DNA of 64,000 bases from Erinaceus europaeus (GCF_950295315.1 NC_080172.1:114393212-114457211), one strand, 5' to 3'; shown: positions 40,808-51,479, counted from the stretch's first letter. The notes: generated from the sequence alone by a model not told the origin. A program made the numbers and translations.

Positions 40808-41150
40808 CAACTCAGGAGGTGGCACAGTGTTTATAGTGGTTAGAATATTGGATTTGGGGGCCAGGAGGTAGCACATCAGATTAAGCGCACATGGCACAAA
40901 GCGCAGTGACCAGCCCCTGTCTCCCCACCTGCAGGAGAGTCACTTCACAAGCAGTGAAGCAGGTCTGCAGGTGTCTATCTTTCTCTCTGCGTCTCTGTCT
41001 TCCCCTCCTGTCTCTATTTCTCTATGTCTTATCCAACAACAACAACAATAAACAACAAGGGCAACAAAAGGGAAAAAATAGCCTCCAGGAGCAGTGGATT
41101 CATAGTGCAGGCACCAAGACCCAACAATAACCCTGGAGGCAAAAAATATA
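40808..41150 (+). mobile_element. SINE, long form with CAACAA tail
   Basis: After a scrap (CAGGAGGTGGCACAGTG, 40813-40830): GGGGGCCAGGAGGTAGCACA, CACCTGCAGGAGAGTCAC, ATCCAACAACAACAACAATA and the 3' module GGAGCAGTGGATTCATAGTG ... AACCCTGGAGGC. Confidence 0.85.
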
Positions 41151-41189
41151 TATATATATATTTTTCTTTACTATTGTAACATTTCTTTC

Positions 41190-41376
41190 TTTTCTTTTTT
41201 TTTTTTTTAGTTCTTCATTGGGGAATTAATATTTTACAGTCGGCAGTAAATACAATAGTACATGCATAACATTTCTCAATTTCCCACATAACAGCTCAAC
41301 CCCCACTAGGTTCTCCAACCCCACCTCAGAGCCTTTCACTTTGGTGCAATACACCAATAAGATTAGATTTTATTGT

Positions 41377-41381
<5 letters not shown>
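41190..41381 (-). mobile_element. L1 3' end, minus strand
   Basis: Poly-T, TTCTTCATTGGGGAATTAAT, TACATGCATAACATTTCTC and TTTCACTTTGGTGCAATACA, the same 3'UTR type as at 15.3-15.4 kb. The opposite strand and a different subfamily from the 38.6-kb type. Confidence 0.75.

Positions 41382-41424
<43 letters not shown>
41382..41424. repeat. (TA)n microsatellite
   Basis: About 21 TA dinucleotides. Confidence 0.95.
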
Positions 41425-41425
<1 letters not shown>

Positions 41426-41708
41426 ACTCCAGTGCAGCTTTAGTCTGGGGTTTTACCAGATGGTGAGAGTATTCCATCGTGGTGATTTAGGTACAGCAAG
41501 ATAGGCAATGGGGTAGAGATAGGCCAGTCGTGATGGCCGGGGCCATGAGGCCATAATGTATTTACCAGAACTCAGCTGCATGTGTCCTTGTACCAGGAGA
41601 TGCAGCATGGGAAAGAGAGAGAGTTCCAGCAGGCTGGCACTGAAAACACTTCCAACACACCCACAGTCCCTGGTGGGTTTCCATAAGTCTGTCAGCCTGA
41701 TGTCAGCC
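41425..41708. other. Unique or unassigned stretch
   Basis: No gene recognised; separates an L1 end from a solo LTR. Confidence 0.35.
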
Positions 41709-41714
41709 ATTTGC

Positions 41715-42182
41715 TGTCGGGCATTAAGCCAGCTCCCCCTGCTCCACCCTACATTCCTGATAATATGGCCTATCTACATAATCATTGTTTTGCCTGAAAG
41801 ATCCCCACCCATTCCACCCCTTTGATCTATCTTCTTTCTATTTCGAGACCCTCCCAGCCTGCAGGGTAACATTAATCCCACCAGTTAAAACCCTCGCAAC
41901 AGTTGCTAACGAAGTTTCTAACTTCCAAGCTCCTTTTGCCTTTCTCCACCCCCTTTCCTAGCCATTTCTGTTTCTGACTTGCCACTTCCAGTTCTACACT
42001 ATAAAAAGCGTTCTCTCTGATCAATAAAGACATTGCATTGCTTATCCCGCCACGAGCTTGATTGATGAGTCATCTATCTCCCGCATCATTGAGTGAGTAG
42101 AAGCCCAGGCTGGCTCTGGTTGAGTTCTCTCCAACCCAGAGAGCACACACCCAGGAAGAGACACCCTCACACTACCTCGGCA
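41715..42182 (+). mobile_element. Solo LTR, 468 bp, TSD (A/G)TTTGC
   Basis: TGTCGGGCATTAAGCC start, CTACCTCGGCA end, flanked by ATTTGC at 41709-41714 and GTTTGC at 42183-42188. TATA box in CACTATAAAAAGCG, AATAAA in GATCAATAAAGACATTG. It shares TTGAGTTCTCTCCAACCCAG with the 25.4-25.9 kb LTR and more broadly matches the minus-strand LTR at 45.8 kb. Class II. Confidence 0.9.
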
Positions 42183-42239
42183 GTTTGCTAATTACGTTCT
42201 TGTCCCAACAGGATTTAATTTTTTTTAAATACGTATTTT

Positions 42240-42456
42240 TAATATTTCACTTATTTATTGGATAGAGATAAAGCAAAATTGAGAGGGGGCGGAGGAGATA
42301 GAGAGGGAGGGAGAAATGAAGATACCTCCAGCACTGCTTCATCATTCCTGAAGCTTCCCCCCACCCCGCAGGTGCAGACAGGGAGCTTGAACCTGGGACC
42401 CTGTGCATTTTGTAGCATGTACACTCTACCAAGTGTGCCACTATCTGGGCCCCTTA
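42240..42456 (-). mobile_element. SINE of the GTGGCACACCTGG type, minus strand
   Basis: TTATTTATTGGATAGAGATA tail, CTCCAGCACTGCTTCATC, GCTTGAACCTGGGACCC and reversed head ACCAAGTGTGCCACTATC. Confidence 0.85.
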
Positions 42457-42544
42457 ACTTATATCTTAAAAAGATCAAGTCCAGAATTTAATTCCTGATT
42501 TCTACTGTGTCAGCATGATGTTCTGGTTCTCTCGTTTTAAATAA

Positions 42545-42748
42545 ATAAATAAACAAATGAATTTATTTTGTATTATCTTTATCTATTGGATAGAGGCATC
42601 TAGAAATTGAGAGGATGGGGGAGAGGGAGAGAGACACCTGCAGCACTGTGAAGCTTTCCCCTTGCAGGTGGGGACTGGAGGCCTTGAACCCAGGTCCTTG
42701 AGTACTGTAACACGTGCGCTCAACCAGGTTGCACCACCACCTGGCCAC
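42545..42748 (-). mobile_element. SINE of the GTGGCACACCTGG type, minus strand
   Basis: TTATCTTTATCTATTGGATA tail, CACCTGCAGCACTGTGAAG, GGCCTTGAACCCAGGTCC, reversed head AACCAGGTTGCACCACCACC. Confidence 0.85.
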
Positions 42749-43106
42749 TCAAACACATAAATCTAAAACAAACAAAACACTTACCCCTTTCAACAGAAGA
42801 TCAGTTATCTCAGTGGAAACATGCAAGTCAAATTCAAATGCTGTGAGGGTCAGATGCCACCCTGCAGACAGCCCCAGGGCATGGTGGGCCTGTCTCTTCC
42901 CAGGACTGGAGGGGCCCTTCTCTTCCCAGGACTGTGCTCTTTGTTGGGGGATTGGAGGCAGCAGAAAGTGTCTGAGCAGAGTGGGACTAGTCGCATAAAT
43001 ACTCCTGCTCACCTAGTGCAACGAAGGAGCATTTTGTGCCCAAATTCTCAGCGAGAACAGCTCTCTGGGAATATTCAAGGACTGCCAGCAGGACTTTCTG
43101 TCTTGA

Positions 43107-43107
<1 letters not shown>
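42749..43107. other. Unique stretch
   Basis: About 360 bp; no recognised feature. Confidence 0.4.
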
Positions 43108-43108
<1 letters not shown>

Positions 43109-43149
<41 letters not shown>

Positions 43150-43162
43150 ACACACACACACT
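43109..43162. repeat. (AC)n microsatellite
   Basis: About 26 AC units with one interruption (CTC). Confidence 0.95.
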
Positions 43163-43164
43163 GT

Positions 43165-43930
43165 CCTCTCCCTGGAGGCCGCCTGGAGAGGCTGGGCTGA
43201 GAGCTGAGCAGAGAACACAGGGCAGCCCTTTAGGCTCTGCACTGTAATTGGATTTTTGGAGAAATGGCTTTGCCCGACTTGGCCGGAGGGGTTGCTGACT
43301 TACAAATTGACAGCAGCCAGCATCTCCCCTTCCTTGTAATTGGATTTGCCAACTTGACTCAGCCTTTTCTTTTTTCATTCTATTTTTACCCCTGCCTTTC
43401 CCTAGGCTGTCTGGACTCTGATGAGGAGGTTCAAGTGGTATGTTTAGGGTCAGTGCATTTCCCTGTATTCTAAGCTGGCTCCTGTCAGCCTGTCAATCAT
43501 CTGAGAATGGGTTGGTCTTAGAAAAAAGTTTATAACTACCAGGACACCCCATCATCCTGGGGCCCTGGTTCTGGGAATCCTGGAATTCCCATATAGATAT
43601 GATGGGCCTAGATCATAGGGCCTCTAACAGATCCCTCTCTCCATCATCACTGGTCATCTCTATCAGAAACAGCATCATAAACCCTCTTGTGGGCCTCTCC
43701 AGGACCTGGCCCTCACTGTAGAGCAACAATGGTAGGGACTTCCCCACTCTCTGAAAGGAGGCTGGGTCAGCCTACTCTGGCACTCGAGGAAGACAGGTCC
43801 CAACATGAGTGCAGCCTAGAATGTTCCCAGCTGTGATCACAGACTGTGAGCTCAGACTGACAGGGACTCAGAGGTCACATAGGCTCCTGTACTGAATATC
43901 AATAGACATGGGCCCCAGATCACATCCATG
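43165..43930. other. Unique block, possible conserved non-coding element
   Basis: No transposon signature over about 770 bp. TGTAATTGGATTT occurs twice (43243-43255 and 43335-43347), with related CTTTGCCCGACTTGG and ATTTGCCAACTTGAC strings after them. No frame over 70 codons, no coding evidence. Conservation cannot be judged from one sequence. Confidence 0.35.
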
Positions 43931-43939
43931 GGGTTTACA

Positions 43940-44112
43940 GTTAACAATATTTATATATGTTTCCCATACTTAGGAGCTACTCTCTATCCAGATCCAGCTT
44001 TCTAATCCTATTCCCAACTTTGACATGTTATGCTCAAGCAAAAATTACTAGTCATAGGCCACTTGGAATAGACTTCCCAGTTATAAGGAAGACCCCATCT
44101 CATCTTTTTTCT

Positions 44113-44156
<44 letters not shown>

Positions 44157-44945
44157 TTCTTCTTTTTGCCTCCAGGGTTATTGCTGAGGCTCAGTGCCTG
44201 CACTACTAAGCCACTGCTCCTGGAGGCCATTTTTCCCATTTCTGTTGCCCTTGTTGTTACCTTTGTTGTCATTATTATTATTGTTGTCATTGCTGTTATT
44301 GTTGTTGGATAGGACAGAGAGAAATCAAGAGAGGAGGGGAGACAGAGAGAGAGATAGAGAAAGACAGACACCTGCAGACCTGCTTCACCACCAGTGAAGT
44401 GGCCACCCTGCAGGTGGGGAGCCAGGGACTTAAACCGGAATCCCTACACCAGTCCGTGGGCTTCGTGCCATGTGCAGTTAACCCACTGCGCTACCGCCCA
44501 ACCCCCTCATCTCTATTTTTACCTTTAGGTTCCTGATTATAAAACAGTTTATTCTTCTTTATATCTTAATGCTTTTTAGCCACCAAGTTGCAGATAATAC
44601 CATGAGGCCAACCTGACTTCCCTGGGCAGACAACCTCACCAAATGTGTCCTGGAACCTCCCCTTCCCAGAGTCCTGCCCAACTAGGGAAAGAGAGACAGA
44701 CACAGGCTGGGAGTATAGATCCATGCTAATACCCATGTCCAGCAGAGAAGCAATTATAGAAGCCAAAACTCCCACCTTTTGCACCCCATAAAGAATTTTG
44801 GTCCAGATTACCAGAGGGATAAATAATAGGGAAACATTCCCTCTGATGGAGGGAATGGGACATGGAACTCTGGTGGTGGGAATTGTATGGAATTATACCC
44901 CTGTTATCCCATAATCATGTCAATCATTATAAAATCACCAATTAA
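43940..44945 (+). mobile_element. L1 3'UTR fragment split by a SINE
   Basis: Left part 43940-44104 (CCTATTCCCAACTTTGACAT, GGAATAGACTTCCCAG) parallels 3421-3590; right part 44506-44945 (TTTACCTTTAGGTTCCTGAT ... ATAAAATCACCAATTAAG). The SINE and its (CTTT)n tail occupy 44105-44505. Confidence 0.85.
44105..44505 (-). mobile_element. SINE of the CAACAA-tail type with (CTTT)n tail, minus strand
   Basis: A (TTTC)n run at 44108-44160, TTTGCCTCCAGGGTTATTGC, GTTGCCCTTGTTGTTACC, GACAGAGAGAAATCAAGAG, CTGCAGACCTGCTTCACCAC and GTTAACCCACTGCGCTACC. Confidence 0.9.
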
Positions 44946-45120
44946 GGGTGGGGGTAGATAGCATAATGGTTATGCAAAGAGACTCTTATGCCTGAGGCTC
45001 TAAAGTCCCAGGTTCAATCCCCCGCACCACCATAAGCCAGAGTTGTGCAGTGCTCTGGTATATCTCTCTGTATCTTGCTCTCTCTGCATCTCTCTAAAAA
45101 ATAAAATAAATAAAATACTT
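44946..45120 (+). mobile_element. SINE of the GATAGCATAATGG type
   Basis: GGGTAGATAGCATAATGGTT, CTTATGCCTGAGGCTC, CCATAAGCCAGAGTTGTGC, then CTCTCTGCATCTCTC and AAATAAAATAAATAAA tail. Sits on the A tail of the L1 fragment. Confidence 0.9.
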
Positions 45121-45480
45121 TAAAAAATTTTTAAATCACTAATTAAGAAAAAAGAGATAAGAAAAAATAAAAGATATTAATGGAACAATTAATTGTTAGT
45201 ACTAATTACCAAATGTCCAGGGATTCCTGGATCCAATTAGCATAGATTTATGTCATTTACCTTGAAATCCCAGTAGAAAAATAAAGTACTATATGATCTT
45301 CATTATTTTGTAAAGGAATGTCAATAAAGTTTAGCAAATGTGAAAAAAAGAAAAAAAACTCAGCCAATCACCTTTCACTTTGCCCTCGGCTAAGTAATCT
45401 CTATTAGCCTCTTCCCTGCACCAAAGGCCAGCAGTGGGGATGCTGGAAGCTGGAAGGGCAGCAGTGAAAGAAAGCAAATG
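45121..45480. other. Unassigned A/T-rich stretch
   Basis: About 360 bp, no gene recognised. Confidence 0.35.
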
Positions 45481-45546
45481 TTTCTTGGAATCTCAGTGCT
45501 AAGACGGTTGGCTTGGGTTTCAAGTCCTGGCTCTGCCCCTCCCTCA
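45481..45546 (+). mobile_element. MIR scrap
   Basis: GGTTTCAAGTCCTGGCTCTG and CCCCTCCCTC resemble the MIR 5' part. Short. Confidence 0.45.
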
Positions 45547-45557
45547 ATGTTTTCTTT

Positions 45558-45723
45558 TTTTATATATTTTATTTTATTTTATTTATTAAAAAAAGAAACA
45601 CTGACAAAACCAGAGGATAAGAGGGGTACAACTCCATACAATTCCCACCCCAAGAACTCTGTAGCCCATCCCCTCCCCTCATAGCTTTTCTATTCTTTAT
45701 CCCTCTGGGAGCATGGACCCAAG
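45558..45723 (-). mobile_element. L1 3'UTR fragment, minus strand, TSD TGTTTTCTTT
   Basis: TTTATTAAAAAAAGAAACAC, GATAAGAGGGGTACAACTCC and TTATCCCTCTGGGAGCATGG. TGTTTTCTTT occurs on both sides (45548-45557 and 45725-45734). Confidence 0.85.
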
Positions 45724-45759
45724 CTGTTTTCTTTAGACAAATACTGCCTGCCTCTGAAC

Positions 45760-46214
45760 TGTTGGGCTAGCATGAGGGTGCCTCTTCCTGGGTGTGCACT
45801 CTCTGGGTTGGAGAGAACTCAACCGGAGCCAGCCTGGGCTGCTACTCACTCAGTGACATGGGAGAGATGACTCATGAACTCGTGGTGGGTTGGCAATGCA
45901 ATGTCTTTATTGATCAGAGAGCCAACGCTTTTAAACGGTAGACCTGGAAGTGGTAAGTCGGAAATGGAAATGTCTAGGAAAGGGGTGGAGAAAGGCAAAA
46001 GCGAGCTGGAAAGGTAGGAACTTCCTTAGTAACTGTTGCGAGGGTTTTAACTGGTAGGATTAATACTACCCTGCAGACAGGGAGGGTCTCGAAATAGAAA
46101 GAAGACCAAAGGAATGGTTTGGTGGGGATCTCTCAGGCAAAACAATGATTAGTAGATAGGTCATATTATCAGGAATGCAGGGTGCTTTGTGAGGCTCCTC
46201 ACAACTTCCCGACA
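45760..46214 (-). mobile_element. Class II ERV LTR, minus strand, 455 bp
   Basis: On the minus strand it starts TGTCGGGAAGTTGTGAGG (plus 46214) and ends GCTAGCCCAACA (plus 45760). It shares AATAAAGACATTGCATTGC, TTGAGTTCTCTCCAACC and ACCAGTTAAAACCCTCG with the 41715-42182 LTR. Directly preceded, on the minus strand, by the polypurine tract AAAAAGAAAGGGTGAGA. Confidence 0.9.
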
Positions 46215-46423
46215 TCTCACCCTTTCTTTTTATCTAGTGGCCATAGTATCAGGAATGTGGGGTGCTTTGTGAAGTAGGGAGTCTGATAGGATGAGGCAAA
46301 CCTTTGGGGTTACTCCTGTCCCTTCTTGCTCAACCTCTCAGTAGAGAGAGAGACTGACAGGATAGATGCACTCAGCAGGTCAAGCCCTGCCAAGCTCAAC
46401 CACATCCTCACAGTTTCCCAACA
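46215..46423 (-). mobile_element. LTR-start-like module next to an ERV LTR, minus strand
   Basis: Begins (minus) TGTTGGGAAACTGTGAGGAT and contains GTCAGTCTCTCTCTCTACTG and TTCACAAAGCACCCCACAT, ending in the polypurine tract. Counterpart of 25218-25416. Nothing more of an ERV follows beyond 46423. Confidence 0.8.
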
Positions 46424-46980
46424 CTTCCTGCCTCCAAACTGCTCTCTCCCCATTCCAGTCACTGCTTGGCATGATCTCACACCTGTAAAGAGTTTAGCAC
46501 AGCCCCTGGCATGGAGGAAGATGATCAGCAGTGACATATTGAATCAAGCGATGTGGTTTCCATTCCTTGTTCTTTTGCTTTCATTTTCTTTTTCTTAATG
46601 CTTTAAGATCCTCTCCACTTACCCACATTCTGCCATCATATGGCTCCAAGATGGGGTTGCAGAACAGAAAAAGAGAGCCAAAGAGTTTTGGTTCTTGAAA
46701 GTTCAAACACAAGGGAAGACAGAAAGATCTGGGATGCACAGACAAGAGGACAGATGGGGGGAGGGCAGAGGCAGGACCACACAGCTGCTGGACAGAGAGG
46801 CTAAGTAGAGAATAAATGTGAGGCTGCAGGAGGAAGAGCAGAGACAGTGCAAGGGAAGCACGGGAAAGGGACCAAGGGACCTGGGCTGTGTGAGCCCTTA
46901 CTGGAACTGAATGGGTGAGCTTGGGAAAGCTCCCTGCAGAGTTTCCCTGCACTCTAGCAAAGAATGGAATGAGAAAAGAA
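46424..46980. other. Mostly unique sequence
   Basis: About 560 bp. A MIR-like scrap (GAGTTTAGCACAGCCCCTGG) at 46488-46515; no gene recognised. A 123-codon minus-strand frame has no motif. Confidence 0.4.
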
Positions 46981-46984
46981 AAAC

Positions 46985-47112
46985 GAGGTGATAGTAAATA
47001 GCATAATGGTTCTCTAAAGAGACTCTCATGCCTGAGGCTCTAAAGTCCCAGGTTCAGTCCCCTGCACAATCATCAGGTAGAGCTGAGCAGTGCTCTGGTT
47101 AAAATAATAATA
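46985..47112 (+). mobile_element. SINE of the GATAGCATAATGG type
   Basis: GTAAATAGCATAATGGTTCT, CATGCCTGAGGCTCTAAAG, GAGCTGAGCAGTGCTCTGG, (AAT)n tail. Confidence 0.9.
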
Positions 47113-47428
47113 ATAGCAATAACAATAACAACACCATCACCCCCTGTGAATTGACCCCAAAGTGGCAAAGCAGTGGGAAAAGTAAAAGTTGCCAAGGGGA
47201 GTGTCTGCATGAGGCAGGCAGATGGTGTCAATGTGGGAATCCAGGGTGGAGTAACGGGACAGTGGTGACTGTGCCTGATACTCAGAGAGGACACACATAG
47301 TCTGTAGAGGAGGTCACTATACACACAGATGCAGAAGACTGGCGTCCCACTGGGACGTCTAGATTCTTAGATGGGGAACAACCATTCCAAGTACTGATGA
47401 CCAGCTTTAGAGAGATCTAAACTGTGTG
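47113..47428. other. Unique stretch
   Basis: About 315 bp with no recognised feature. Confidence 0.4.
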
Positions 47429-47429
47429 G

Positions 47430-47725
47430 AGGAGCTGGGTGGTCTGGCTAAACGCACATCAAGCCCTGGGTCCCCACAGCAGAGGGGAAATTTCACAGTG
47501 GTGAAGCAGGTCTGCGGGTGCCTATTTCTCTGTCCCTTTCTGTCTTCCCATCCTCTCTCTCGGTTTCTCTCTGCCCTAACTAATACAAAAAGAAAGGAAA
47601 GTAAGAAGGATGGGACCAGGTGGTCGTGCACCCGGTTAAGCACCAATCTTGCCAAGTGCAAGGGCCGGGTTTGAGGCCCCACTCCCCACCTGTAGGGAGT
47701 CTGATTCATGAGTGGTGAGACAGGA
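47430..47725 (+). mobile_element. Two 5'-to-3' SINE copies, second truncated
   Basis: First (47430-47613): GGAGCTGGGTGGTCTGGCTA, GAAGCAGGTCTGCGGGTGCC, A-rich end. Second (47617-47725): GACCAGGTGGTCGTGCACCC, CCCCACCTGTAGGGAGTC, running into purine repeats. Confidence 0.8.
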
Positions 47726-47762
47726 AAGAAAGAAAGGAAGAAAGAAATAAAAAAGTAAAGAA

Positions 47763-47793
<31 letters not shown>

Positions 47794-47809
47794 AAGAAGG
47801 AGAGAAGGA

Positions 47810-47849
<40 letters not shown>

Positions 47850-47972
47850 AAAAGAAGAAGAAGAAGAAGAAGAAGAAGAAGAAGAAGAAGGAGAAGAAGA
47901 AGAAGGGAGGGTGGGAGGGAGGGAGGAAGGAAGGAAGGAAGGAAGGAAGGAAGGAAGGAAGGAAGGAGAAAT
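47726..47972. repeat. Purine tract: (GAAA)n, (GAA)n, (GGAA)n
   Basis: About 245 bp without a pyrimidine apart from a few T, in three successive repeat types. Lys/Glu- or Ser/Phe-rich frames through it are artefacts. Confidence 0.95.
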
Positions 47973-48054
47973 GTTTTGTGGATAAAGCAAAACATCTCCT
48001 ACATGGGAACCTGAGGCTACCTGGTAGTGGCTTGATGTCTTGCCTGGCTTCTTT

Positions 48055-48330
48055 TAGGTTTATTTAAAGATTTATTAACATGAGAGGCAGGAGGGGGTGT
48101 TCTGGTACATGTGATGCTAGGGATCAAACCCAGGAACCCATAATCTCAGATCCTCGACTCTACCCACTTCACTCTGGTCTTTGTGCCCTGTCCTGTAATG
48201 TGTGCCCTTAACCAGGTGTGCCACCACCTGACTTTTTTTTTCCCAAAGCACTGCTCAGCTCTGGCTTACGGTGGCACAGGGGATTGAACCTGGGACCTTT
48301 TCTCATGACCTTTATGTTATGACCCCCCCC
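48055..48330 (-). mobile_element. Two minus-strand SINEs
   Basis: 48055-48230: AAGATTTATTAACATGAGAG, CCAGGTGTGCCACCACCTG. 48231-48330: CAAAGCACTGCTCAGCTC, GGATTGAACCTGGGACC, CCTTTATGTTATGACC. Confidence 0.7.
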
Positions 48331-48374
48331 ATCCTGTTTTATGTTTCACATATGAGAAAACATTGGTCGGGGGC

Positions 48375-48730
48375 TGCCAGGATAGCCTGAGGGTGCTTCT
48401 TCCTGAGCAAGTGCTCTCTGGGTGGAGAGAACTCGACTGGAGCCGACCTAGGCTGCTGCGTGGGAGAGGGATCAGGAACTCGTGTTGAGCTAGCGTCGCA
48501 GGAGAGAGACTCTGGGACTCGCGGAGCCAGAAGGCAATCCAATGTGTTTAATCAGAAAAGAAGATTCTTTTATACATCCCAAGAAGGAAGTGGTAGGGTG
48601 TGACTAGGAGAGGGGGCAGAGTGGAAAAAGAGTGTGAACCAGTGGGGATTAAACCATGTGGGTCTCAAACAAAACAATGGTTATGTAAGTAGACCACAGC
48701 ATCAAGCAATGCAGGGGACCTGGCATGACA
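48375..48730 (-). mobile_element. ERV LTR, minus strand, 356 bp
   Basis: On the minus strand it starts TGTCATGCCAGGTCCCC (plus 48730) and ends CAGGCTATCCTGGCA (plus 48375). AATAAA is replaced by ATTAAA (CTGATTAAACACATTGG). It shares GAGTTCTCTCCACCC and the CCTCAGGCTATCC end with the 25417-25887 LTR. No clean TSD. Solo. Confidence 0.8.
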
Positions 48731-49525
48731 CAGATAGAAACAGAAGCAGCACTAGCCTAAGGAGAAATGTTGACCAAGAGGGGGGCGGGGAAAAGAGAGG
48801 GAGGGAGAGAAACCAGAGCACTGGTCTGGGTGCTGTCAGCTGTGCCATTTATCCTGGCACTAAATTCAACTCTCACACACCCCAAAGCCATGGGATTTTG
48901 TTGTAGCTGTCATCACCAGGCCTTCCTCTTCCCAGGCCAAGTTTTTCAGATGGAGGGGGGATAGGGAACGGTAGCACCTCAGCTTTCCCAGCACAGCAGA
49001 GACCAGGCAGGATGAAGCAGATGCCCTGTCTGGCAGACTTCTCACCTCAGCCCTCAAAGTCATGACTCCTGAGACCTCAGAGCCCAGGTTCATCTCCTGT
49101 CCTCCAAGTGCAGGTCGAGGAGCCCCCGGGGCTGAGTATCACGAGCATCACTCACATACTAGCCGGGATAGGGAATGTGGGAGGGTACAAACTTCAGGCT
49201 GTCTGGAGGTGTAGCTGGGCCCCACCCCAGCCCAGCTGCTGGAGCTTAACCTTCCTGAGTCTCAGTCAAGTGGGTTGGGGAGGGGTATAGGAGCCTCTTC
49301 ACTGGCTTATGAGGATGTCTGGGTGAGATCATCCTTATAAAGCATGTAGGTTAGTAGCCGGCAGCCATCAGCACTGTACATATGCTGACAGCTGCTCTTG
49401 TCCTGTCTCTGTCCCAGAAGGGAATGGGTTTCTGTGAAATCCAGGTCACAGAGGCCTTGTGCAGCCAGTGGCTTCACAGCATAAACTCACCAGACCAGTT
49501 GAAGCAAAATAGGAAAGTCCTTTGA
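48731..49525. other. Unique sequence, no gene recognised
   Basis: About 800 bp of moderate GC; a purine-rich patch at 48778-48812. Frames to 90 codons without motifs. Confidence 0.4.
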
Positions 49526-49529
49526 AAAA

Positions 49530-50115
49530 TAGGACTACTCGGTTCAAGCCCCGGCTCCCCACCTGCAGGGGAGTCTCTTCACAAGCGGTGAAGCAGGTCT
49601 GCAGGTCTCTCTCTTTCTCTCTCCCTCTCTATCTCCCCTTCTCTTTCAATTTCTCTCTGTCCTAATCAAAAAAATGAAAAAAAAAAAAAAAAAAGCTGTC
49701 AGAAGCAGTGGATTCACAGTGCAGGCGCCAAGCCCCAGCGAAACCCTGGAGGTGAGTGTCGATCGGGTGTCCGCACTAAGTTCGGCATCAGGTGAGCACA
49801 GAACAGTGTAAGGATCCCGGTTCGAGCCCCCGGCTCCCCACCTGCAGGGGAGTCTCTTCACAAGCGATGAAGCAGGTCTGCAGGTCTCTCTCTTTCTCTC
49901 CCCCCCCCTCTGTCTTCCCCTCTTCTCTCCATTTCTCTCTGTCCTATCCAACAATGATGAGAACAATAATAACTACAACAATAAAAACAACAAGGGCAAC
50001 AAAAGGAAAGAAGGAAGGAAGGAAGGAAGGAAGGAAGGAAGGAAGGAAGGAAGGAAAGAAGGAAGGAAGGAAAGAGGAAAGAAACTTGATTTAAGAAAAC
50101 CCTGGAGGCAACAAA
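49530..50115 (+). mobile_element. Two SINEs in tandem, second with (GGAA)n
   Basis: 49530-49762: 5'-truncated, from GGTTCAAGCCCCGGCTCC to AAACCCTGGAGG. 49790-50115: GGTTCGAGCCCCCGGCTCC, CAATGATGAGAACAATAATA, a (GGAA)n run at 50010-50090 in the tail, and AAAACCCTGGAGGC. Confidence 0.85.
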
Positions 50116-50237
50116 GAAAGAGAGAGGGGGAGAGAGGGAGCGAGAGAGGGAGAGGGAGAGGGGGGTGAATGGAAAAGCAAGAACACACCAAGTAGCTCTC
50201 AATCGCTCTCTCTCACCCTCTCCCCACCCTCTCTCTC

Positions 50238-50392
50238 TTAAAGATTTTATTTATTCATGAGAAAGATAGGAGGAGAAAAAGAAAGAACCAGACACCATTC
50301 TGGTGCATGTGCTGCCGGAGTCTGAACGCAGCACCTCACGCTTGAGAGTCCAAAGCTTTATCCACTGCACCACCTCCAGGACCACCAGCGAG
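50238..50392 (-). mobile_element. SINE of the GGCACAATGGATAAA type, minus strand
   Basis: TTAAAGATTTTATTTATTCA, GAACCAGACACCATTCTGG, GCTTGAGAGTCCAAAGC, TTTATCCACTGCACCACCTC. Confidence 0.85.
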
Positions 50393-51105
50393 CAGCTCTC
50401 TCTGCAGCTCTCTCTGGCGGGAGTTTTCTGCTTCAGAGAGCCACTGTCTCTGTGCTGCAAAAGGCCTCACCTGACTCAGGTGCACACTGACCCCTAGTGA
50501 CTCTGCTTAGTACTGGGTGCATCCTAAGAATCTACACTGTAAATCTTAACAGCCTGGACCAGGAGTAGACTTGGGTCCCAGCTCCAGCAAGGGAAATGTC
50601 ACAGACGTTTCCTGGAAGCTTCTGGAAAGGCTTCAATACTGATGGAAAAAGGGCCCATCAGAAGAGAGGGACAATACCCAGAGCCCCGAGGGATGGATGA
50701 GTAAAGAGGCTGAACAAATCAGAAGGACCTGCACACTTCCAATGTTTTGTGTGTGTCCTTGTCTGGGCGTCTGAACTTGAGGCGGAGGGCACAGGGAGAC
50801 ACCGCTCAGATCTGTCTCACGCTACTTGTGACGTGGAGAGGGGACTAGAGGAAAGAGAGCTGGGGAGTGGGCAGCTGCTAGGAAGTCACTGGGTGATGGT
50901 GATGAAACCAGAGGGCAGTCCTGCGGATGGGACGCAGAGGAGTGTGGGCTCCTGATAAGATCATGAAACACCTGCTTCTCTTTGCTTGAGTGTCTTAGGG
51001 ACCTGTTCCCTAAGGCCAGAAGAGCTTTACTGGCTTCATTATAGGCTGTTGGATCCACCTCCCCAGGCCCACTTACACTGACTGGTCAGTCAGATAGAAA
51101 TGTTA
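50393..51105. other. Unique sequence, no gene recognised
   Basis: About 710 bp. No repeats or motif-bearing frames. Confidence 0.4.
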
Positions 51106-51107
51106 TT

Positions 51108-51462
51108 ATGGGGGCCGGGCAGTAGCACAGCAGTTTAAGTGCACATGGCATGAAGCACAAGGACCAGGGCAAAGATGCTGGTTTGAGCCCCCCGACTCCT
51201 CACCTGAAGGGAGCTGGTTTCACAAGCGGTGAAGCAGGTCTGCAGGTGTCTATCTGTCTCCCCGCCTCTCTGTCTTCCCCTTCTTCTCTTGATTTCTTTC
51301 TGTCCTGTCCAACAACGACGACAATAGCAATAGCAACAACAATAGTAACAATGACAACAATAAACAAGGGCAACAAAAGGGGGGGAATAGCCTCCAGGAG
51401 CAGTGGATTCATAGTGCAGGCACTAAGCCTCAGTGATAACTCTGGAGGGAAAAAAATAAATG
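51108..51462 (+). mobile_element. SINE, long form with CAACAA tail
   Basis: GGGGGCCGGGCAGTAGCACA, GGTTTGAGCCCCCCGACTCC, AACAACAATAGTAACAATG, GGAGCAGTGGATTCATAGTG, ATAACTCTGGAGG. Confidence 0.9.
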
Positions 51463-51479
51463 AAAAAGAAATGTTATTA

